From: Globodera rostochiensis
Lineage: Eukaryota; Nematoda; Chromadorea; Rhabditida; Heteroderidae
Direction: 5' to 3'
Assembly (NCBI GenBank): GCA_018350325.1
Contig: JAEVLN010000040.1
Coordinates: 372,001-436,000, forward strand
Length of the DNA: 64,000 bases
In this document: in pieces, positions 57,251-64,000 of the stretch
Layout: each line of letters starts with the position of its first letter
How positions within the stretch are numbered: position 1 is the first letter of the stretch
Translations under genes and position numbers: made by a program
The notes under the pieces: generated by a model
Seen by the model: the letters and a program-made list of their open reading frames with translations, nothing else
Databases searched by the model: none
Told to the model about the DNA's origin: nothing

Positions 57251-57598
57251 TCATATTTGGGTACCCACCCGACCAGTAATAACCAATTGCGGATAAAACC
57301 GCAGAAAACCCCAAAAAATCCGCAACCCCAAAAATACCTCAATTTCCGCAGTCCGCAATTGTGTCCAACCCTGGTTCAGATCCCGCCCATGTAAATGAGG
57401 TTTTCCTACATTTCACAAGCTTTTCATATTAACCATCAAAAAAATTTCCCCGGCGTGGACCTCTAAAAAGCTACAAAAAAATGTATTTTAATTTTTGGAT
57501 GCAAATCTTTCAAAAAATTAAGTCAAAATCTCATCCTGACTGCGCCTATCGGCATCCCCCCCCCCAGCAGAATAAAAACAGAATTGTCAATGAAACAA

Positions 57599-58178
57599 TT
57601 AAATAAATCATGAACAAAGCTTAAAAATACACCCCTTAAAAATATTTGTTTTTGGTAAAATAAAATCATAGAAAAGCGATGTAAAATAATAGAAAAAATA
57701 ATATTTAAATTCATACTACAATAAAAAATGAACAAAAAGAAAAAATAATAATTGGTAATAAAACGAGTAGAATTAAAGATCGGCTTTTCTCAAAAGGCAC
57801 AACTTTGTCCTGAGGCGAAGAACAACGGCCGGCCAGAAACCAACAGCAAACTACGCGGAAGCAGTCGCCAAGGTCAATCTACGTGGAACAACGCCGCCAG
57901 AATGTCAATTTCTCTGGCATTTATGCCATGGACGAAACGGGCAGTGTGGTTCGACTGTCCCGACAACAGATGCATTGAGATAATTCATGAACAATGACTC
58001 AAAAATACACCCCTTAAAAATAGTAGTTTTGGGAAAATAAGGTTTATTTTTTTAATAGAAAAGCGATGTAAAATAATAGAAAAAATAATATTTAAATTCA
58101 TAAATCCATAGTGAATAAAGATACAATAAAAATAATAATTGGTAATAAAACGAGTAGAATTAAAAATCGGCTTTTTCA
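57599..58178. repeat. ~190 bp direct repeat flanking a transposase remnant
   Basis: 57599-57790 and 57979-58178 share long identical words such as agaaaagcgatgtaaaata and taaaacgagtagaatt in the same order and orientation. The unique core between them is 57791-57978. Confidence 0.75.
57791..57985 (+). pseudogene. Fragment of a pogo/Tc-type DDE transposase
   Basis: One plus-strand frame gives NVNFSGIYAMDETG and the next gives AVWFDCPDNRC. Together, across a one-base shift, they resemble the (N/A)MDET..WFDmPsN motif around the first catalytic aspartate of DDE_1 (pogo-like) transposases. Only about 50 codons remain. I do not propose a repaired reading. The assignment rests on one motif. Confidence 0.4.
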
Positions 58179-58630
58179 ATTTCAGTTAGTTTTAACCGAA
58201 AACCCGGCGACATTTTCCAAAATTTAGGTTTTTTCGATTTACCCAAAAAACCGACCAACCCGCGGCCGATTTCTTAAAAGCAATCCAAAATTTTAAAAAA
58301 ATAAAATACAGACAAAAAAAAATCTTTAAAAAAAAATATATATGAAAAAAATTCCACTGGAGTTGTTTTCCCAAGCTCATCCTCTTTATGCTGAAATAAT
58401 TAATTGCCATTAATACAATTTTTTACCAATAAATTAAAAAAAATAAAATATACTGGCTCAAATGGCGGCTGTGCTGTTCATAGCTGAAAATTGGATAATT
58501 TGTAAGTTAATTATAAACTTTTAAGCAAATTATAAAGTCGCTATTAAGAATTAGTTTAAAAATTGTTATTTATTGTTTAAATACACTGATTTGGTGGGGG
58601 GCGCTTGTTAATTAGCGGTGGTGGCGTTGT
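58179..58630. other. AT-rich stretch downstream of the large gene
   Basis: No gene is visible; probably 3' flank of the gene that ends at 58633. The part from 58560 is similar to 8000-8090 next to the relocated fragment, so the copied piece included this 3' flank. Confidence 0.5.
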
Positions 58631-58632
58631 CT

Positions 58633-61600
58633 TCAAGAATGTGGGTTAAATACACTTAAAATGATAAAAATACCATGCGATTTGAATGTTATTTCCTCAT
58701 TCGTCGTGCCAACGAAGAAGTTGCATTGCTCGGATTTTTTGGACAGATCGTAACCAAATTCGTCAAGTTTTTGGCCGCGTATTTGGGAAATGTTAGTGGT
58801 GCATCCCCATTCCATGATTTCTTGTCGGTTGGTAGCTTAATAAAATATATAAAGCATTAACTGTTGAATAAACAATTAATTAAAAGAAGGGTAAGATTTA
58901 ATGGATTAAGAATTATAATTGTTTTAGAGCCTCGTGACATCCCAACTCTGAACATTATCGAATAAATTTGTATTGCGAAATATTTGAATTTGACGCGAAA
59001 AGCGATGGGTGCCATTTCAATTCTTTTTAACTCTATTAAAAACCCCCTACTATTCCTGCAATGGATTGCATAGCAGGCATCCTCGCCTGGACGACAGTCG
59101 TCTTTCGGCGGGATTTTTTTCCCGTCTGCAGTTAAATGAACTCTTTTGCATTTGGATGTCAAATTCGACACGTTTGAAGATTCTTAAAATTAAATTTAAA
59201 TTAAATAATTAACCAGTGCCCGGTGGGCACTGTTTTTTTTTTTTTAAAAATTTTTTTTGGTACTGAAATCGCCAAGGCGATTTTAACACTGAGCCTAGGC
59301 GCGCTTCGCGCGGTATTTTCCCTTTGGCGTTTTTTGACATTTTCCCCTTTTACATTTTCTCTTTTGGCATTTTCCCCTTTTGACATTCCCTTTTAGGGTT
59401 TTTAAAATTTAAATTCTAATTAAAATCCTTAACCATCTAGGGTCTTGTGAGGTTGTTTTTTCGCTCCGCGCACTCCGAAAAGAGTTATTTGAAAAATTCA
59501 CTTTAAACGCCCAGAATCTCCTTATAGAGAGAATAAAATATATTTACCGATGACCGGAATCAATTTGTCAACATTGGAGGAAGTGTCAACAAATGAAAGG
59601 CAAGTTGAGCTTTTTGGGATTGGTCCAAGAAAAGTGTTGGCCCAATTTCGACCTTTGCCCAGACGAAAATCTTCCGTTGTATAATCGTTGTCAGTGCATC
59701 CCCATTCCGTCATCACTTCGCTTTGGCTGTGGCCCTTTACTGCTAAAAGCATAACAACAATTAACACTTCACTAATGGGTTATTTATTCATCAATTAGTT
59801 AAACGTTTAATTTTTATATTTATCAATATAATAAAATCATTACATGAAGAGCAGTTCAACACATAGCAATAGTGTTCCGATTGGTCGCAAGACATTGCAA
59901 AGCTATCGTTATAGCCAAGCTTCTTTGAAAGATAAGCTTTTTTGCACAATTTTGCTATAAAATATTTAAATATTAAAAAAACAAATAATAATAATTTACG
60001 CGGCGTCGGGACTTCAAAGCGGGCATTGGACATTGAAACGTTCGGTTGCCCGACTTGGCCGCTGCAAACATGAGATTGGTATCGAATAGCGTCATTTTGG
60101 CCAATTAATTGCTTTGCTTCAGACTCTTCCAGAACAATTTCTGCCGACTTTTTGTTGTCAGTGCATCCCCACTTGGTCAAGACGTAATGTTCCGGTTGCA
60201 TAACACCGCTTTTTCCTGAAACACTGTGATTGATGTTGCCTCTTTTAACTCGTTTAGGTAATCTAATTTAATGCCTAATAATTATGGCGTCTTATAATTC
60301 CTCTTTTTTCGTTTTGTGTGTTTCAATTGGTTCTACACTTCTGTCGTTTTTGAGTTTTTTTATGGAAGAATACAATTTAAACTCTTGAAAGTTTATTTAA
60401 CACCAGTACGAAGTTTTGAAAACATTGACTCCAAAGAACGACAAAAACGCCGCAATTAGAGGCCAATCTCAGATTTAAGGAAAATAAAATAAAACAAATC
60501 CATATATTATTAAAATTTAATAAATCCATATATTATTAAAATTGAATAAAAATGCCCTACCAGCAGCGAGTGCAAGCGTACAGTTCACCGCATAACAGTA
60601 ATGCTCATGCTTTTGGCACACTGTCACGTTTTTTTGCTGTTTGCCCATCCAAAAGTGGCCGCCTTTGCACCAAAGTGACGAAAGAACAGCTTTTGAGTGA
60701 ACATTTTAATAATGAATTTAATTAAAATATCTACTCGTATTGAAGATCGGGACATAAATGTCATTGTTGGACAAGTCCGCATGCTTTGCCCCAATAAATG
60801 GATTGCACGTGGAGCCAATGAAACGTTTTCCCTTCCAACCATCGCTTTGGTTTAAATTGGTCCAAAGAGATGCCTTGGTTTCAATGCAACCCCATTCCGT
60901 TCTGTACCCAAAAAACCGTCCATCAAACGCAGGCAAATCGAGAACTAAAAAATTGGAATAATTTTAACAAAAAGAACCATTTTTTGTTTTATTAATATTA
61001 AAAAAATGATAAAATAGGGTAATACGGATGGGATCGGTACCATTTTTTTCATTTTGGTACTGAACTGTTTTAGCCCGGTTCCAAGTGTCCCGGTCCCGTA
61101 CTACCCATAATAAAGTAAGTAGTGACATTTACCGATTGTACAGTTCACCACATAACAGTATCGGTCTGCTTGGCTGCTGCAAAATTTGTCCTGGGTTTCA
61201 TTTTTTTGGATGCCATCCGTTGGATGCGATTCCCAAACCGCTTTTCGGCACGTCAATATTTCACCGGTAGTCGTTGTCGTCGCCTTAGTCGTCGTAGTCG
61301 TTGTTAATGTAGTCTTTTTGAAAGTTAATAGGGTCGGATTTAAAAAATGCCCAAATTTTCTAGGGCTTAAAAGGGGCCGGAGAATTGCGCACCGAGTTTT
61401 CAGAGAATTGCGCACCAGGGGCCAAAATTTGTGAAAAATATTTTTATACAAAATTGTCTGAAATTATGTTATGATACGCCGAAAGAACCCCTCAAATTTT
61501 GACCGCTGGTGCGCAATTCTCCTAGACTCCTTAAAAGCGAGAGGTAAGGTCGAAAATCTATCTTTTAGCAAAGTATTTAGAAGTTTTAGAAAAATATGTA

Positions 61601-62275
61601 TTAGTTTAACAATATTTTGTATTTTTATTTAACTTAAAAAAGGCGATTTGTTGAAAATTCGAAAAACTTTTTAAATTCATTCAAAATTTTTGAATCATTA
61701 CCGTCTCACAACAACTCGTGCGGTAGCCTGTGGGACAGCAACCGTCAACGTTCTCGGTCCATCTATATTGCTCAGTGCACGCATAAAGGCCACCACATCG
61801 ATCGCAAATCTTCTCGGCATCGCATCGGTTTTTCTTTTTTAAAGCACTGAGCAGCCCCTCCAACTTTGTATCGACTTTATTCACTTTTTCGTTTGCTATA
61901 TCCAATTTCCCGTGTGCTTCATCGACTTTTTGCAACGTCGCCTCCACTAGCCGGTATGTTCCATTCACTAACACGAACGTTTCATCCAATTTATGCTGCG
62001 TTATGATCAGTCTTTGGCCCGTTTCCTTTACAATTTTGTTCGTTTCTTCCGCAATTTTAAGAATTTCATGCGTTGTGAAATTCGCTTCGATTATAGCTTT
62101 TTGGGCGGCGTATTCCTGAAATTGAATTCGGTATTCAGCGTTGTCCTTTAAGTTTAAAATTCAGTTCATTAATAATTAGTTTAAAGTTAACGATAATTTT
62201 TATTAATTGCAATTTTAAAAAAATTACCCGCGCAAACTCCGAATTCGGATATCTTTCTATTATTTCGTCGAGTAC
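58633..62275 (-). CDS. Secreted-type protein with four paired cysteine-rich modules
   Basis: Exons, 5' to 3': ~62275-62230 (a small one), ~62140-61703 (helical region ANFTTHEILKIAEE; then CDAEKICDRCGGLYAC and DGCCPTGYRTSCCE), ~61312-61132, ~60944-60740, ~60697-60560, ~60216-60004, ~59958-59841, ~59743-59548, ~59190-59030 and 58835-58633. After a threonine linker the last eight form four pairs. Each first exon has a C...C...(H/A)C(Y)...C pattern (DRYCYVVNC, EHYCYAVNC, EHYCYVLNC, EDACYAIHC); each second has WGC (TEWGC, TKWGC, TEWGC, MEWGC). The seven junctions within the module region that I could phase are all phase 1, ideal for module duplication. The pattern resembles Ly6/activin-receptor-like three-finger modules, but this is inference. 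A signal peptide should lie further upstream, as in the paralogue at 33431, but is not seen; the element at 62421 occupies that area. Confidence 0.75.
61370..61530. repeat. Small inverted repeat in an intron
   Basis: Words gagaattgcgcacc occur at 61379 and 61403 and are mirrored by ggtgcgcaattctcc near 61509-61523. It is a short palindromic insertion in the intron before the threonine-linker exon. The homologous intron of the other copy was cut by the LTR element. Confidence 0.6.
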
Positions 62276-62420
62276 CTGAATACATTACCAAAAATAAATT
62301 AGCCATCCCGACTTAGATCAGGGATAAATACTCCTCTAAAGATTTTGGAAACCTTTGTGGCAAAAAAATGCAATATTTAAATTGAATATTCGATTTTAGC
62401 AACTAAGAAGACCTATAGAC

Positions 62421-63512
62421 TAGTGTTCGGCACGGTATGTTATCGCAGTATTTTTTTCGGTATTACCGACCAAAAAATTTTTGGGATTTTTTTTTTACCG
62501 AACCGGTATACCGACCGAGCCATTTCGGAATACCGCGGTATTTTTCGGTATTCGGTATTTTAGAAAAATGGATACTTTTGAACTATTTTGAACGACTTGC
62601 CACCAGTGTGGTGGTGTGGTGAGTCGGAGCACCACGATTGGGCGCGCACGATTGGGCGCCGGCACGTTCGATGCCAGCACGATTCGGCGCCCGAAGCAAA
62701 TCAAACAAAATTGACATCATACAAAAGCTCTCAGTATGCTGAACCTTTGATCAAGCTAAAGCTAACCGATTTGTCTTTTCAAAAAAAGTTATAGCTTAAA
62801 ACGAGTAAAAATCTCAAATTTCCGTGCTATTTTTGCGCGGCTGAGTCATAACTTTTTTTTATTTAAGTCGAATCGCTTAGCTTTTGCCTTTGTAAGCTTC
62901 TACTCATTGCATGCTTTCGAATGATACCAAGAATGTTTGGTTTGGTTCACTTTGAGAAAGTTGTAACAAAATTGTCGGCGTCCAAAAGTGCTTGCCCAAT
63001 CGAGGTGTACCGTAGTGAGTGGTATGGTGGAGAAAACAATTTCTAAATTTTCAGATTTCTAAAATATTTTGGAAGCATTTACAAATTGGAATTCATTTTT
63101 GCTCAGCATGGATGAATTTTAAAAAATGCAGAACTCAGCTTAAAGTTCAGATTTCATTTAAAAATGCTAAAAAATTAAGCATTTTTATTCTTGAGATGTT
63201 TTGTCCATTTTAAAAATTAAAAGTGTTTCAATCTTTTGTCAAAATTAATTTTCCCAAAGGGGGATCTTTTGGGATTTCATTGAAAATTGTTCAAATTCAG
63301 TTTTAAATAACCCGGAAACCGCTGAAATGCTTATTTTTCTCAACAAAACATTGTCCTTAATCAATTAAAAGTATTGAATAAATTGTTTTCCTCATTTTAA
63401 TTGAAATTCAAAAAAATACCGAATACCCGTCGGTTTACCGAATTTTTTTGGCCGGTATTTTTCGGTATCATTAATTACCGAAATACAGAAAACCCCCATT
63501 TTTCGAACACTA
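62421..63512. mobile_element. hAT-like non-autonomous element, GGTATTnCCG-word arms
   Basis: Ends TAGTGTTCG and its inverted complement CGAACACTA. The 8 bp flanks CTATAGAC (62413-62420) and CTATAAAC (63513-63520) differ at one base. Arms are packed with cggtatt and accgaa words (62425-62565 and 63415-63490). A tRNA-like tggtggtgtggtg lies inside the left arm. 1,092 bp, no transposase. Confidence 0.78.
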
Positions 63513-63704
63513 CTATAAACTCTTTATGCGCTTTAATCTTGTTCAAATTTTTACTCAAAAATTCAATTCATTTAAAAATATTGTAAAAATTTTGGTTTTT
63601 AATTAAGAAAACACCAATAGCCCTTGGTCCGGGAAATGGTCGGAGATTAACTCCGGTGTTAAGCCCTAATAACAATCAACATATTTATAGGCTTATGTTT
63701 TACC

Positions 63705-64000
63705 CTATAAAATACCGACCTCTTGCCATTTGTCATAGCACACAAAATCCCAACCAAGGCCGCAACACACAGCCAAAGAATTGTCTTTTCTTTTAATACA
63801 AACGGCAGACTTGCCCACACCACAACCTCTGAGTTGTTCATCACACACAACACTCATGGTAACATGAAACATTAGCACGCCCCAGACACCCAAAACTACC
63901 CCATAAGCAATTCCAACTGGGCCGCCGTATGAACCAATCGTCACTCCATAAAGCGCGCCAGTCAATGCATCCTTGGTTGCAGTTTCACCATTAAACTCAT
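63705..64000 (-). CDS. Partial gene at the window edge: glycine-zipper plus cysteine-rich segment
   Basis: The minus-strand frame is open from the window end to a stop at 63705-63707. It encodes a charged start, a glycine-spaced hydrophobic segment (GALYGVTIGSYGGPVGIAYG, then VVLGVWGVLMF) that could cross or insert into a membrane, and a cysteine-rich tail (VVCDEQLRGCGVGKSAVC, then AVCCGLGWDFVCYDK). A splice donor-like GAG|GTCGGT near the end means the last few residues may be intronic. I do not recognise the family. The 5' part lies beyond the window. Confidence 0.55.
   Translation of the reverse strand, partial: EFNGETATKDALTGALYGVTIGSYGGPVGIAYGVVLGVWGVLMFHVTMSVVCDEQLRGCGVGKSAVCIKRKDNSLAVCCGLGWDFVCYDKWQEVGIL

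Overview
This window looks like a piece of an animal nuclear genome, most likely a nematode and possibly a plant-parasitic tylenchid. Three things suggest this: AT-rich intergenic DNA full of small transposons, multi-exon genes with short introns and TTTCAG- or TTTTAG-like acceptors, and small secreted cysteine-rich proteins plus a BTB/MATH protein of the kinds that expand in nematodes. No bacterial operons, rRNA genes or CRISPR arrays are visible. The assignment is inference; nothing in the window names the species.

Layout. 1-13.2 kb is satellite DNA: a young tandem array of ~1.1-1.4 kb units (1-6643), then older diverged relatives with long CT tracts. A ~1.3 kb insert at 7212-8481 carries a piece of a cysteine-rich gene and is flanked by ~460 bp direct repeats. 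13.9-14.9 kb and 32.8-33.4 kb are the two halves of one damaged host gene. Between them, at 14876-32353, lies a complete 17.5 kb LTR retroelement. 33.5-42.6 kb holds decayed gene fragments, inverted-repeat elements and a 37 bp minisatellite (41599-42424). 42.7-46.3 kb is a BTB-MATH gene with a hAT-type element in an intron. 46.3-51 kb contains another hAT-type element and a hAT transposase remnant. 51.4-54.1 kb has a secreted cysteine-rich gene and two orphan signal-peptide exons. 54.3-58.6 kb is mostly small DNA transposons. 58.6-62.3 kb is a long multi-module cysteine-rich gene, the paralogue of the gene broken by the LTR element. A last hAT-type element and the end of a gene follow, up to 64000.

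The main discovery candidate is the LTR element, read on the minus strand. It has two 330 bp LTRs differing at one visible position, a 5 bp target duplication, a primer binding site matching the 3' end of an initiator-Met-like tRNA, and a polypurine tract. Its gene order is unusual: gag, an envelope-like membrane glycoprotein, then protease-RT-RNase H-integrase in the same reading frame as the glycoprotein C-terminal part, and finally a separate ~1,080-codon superfamily 1 (UPF1/MOV10-type) RNA helicase with its own CCHC zinc knuckle, between pol and the 3' LTR. Gag is separated from the glycoprotein frame by one in-frame TGA, and the glycoprotein frame passes to the pol frame by a -1 shift. 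A 2,787 bp tandem duplication has added a truncated second helicase. The paralogous host gene at 58.6-62.3 kb shows what the insertion site looked like before insertion.

A second theme is a set of hAT-like elements with 8 bp target duplications. They share one architecture (subterminal arms built of short repeated words, a tRNA-like block, a GC-rich palindrome) but each family uses a different word.
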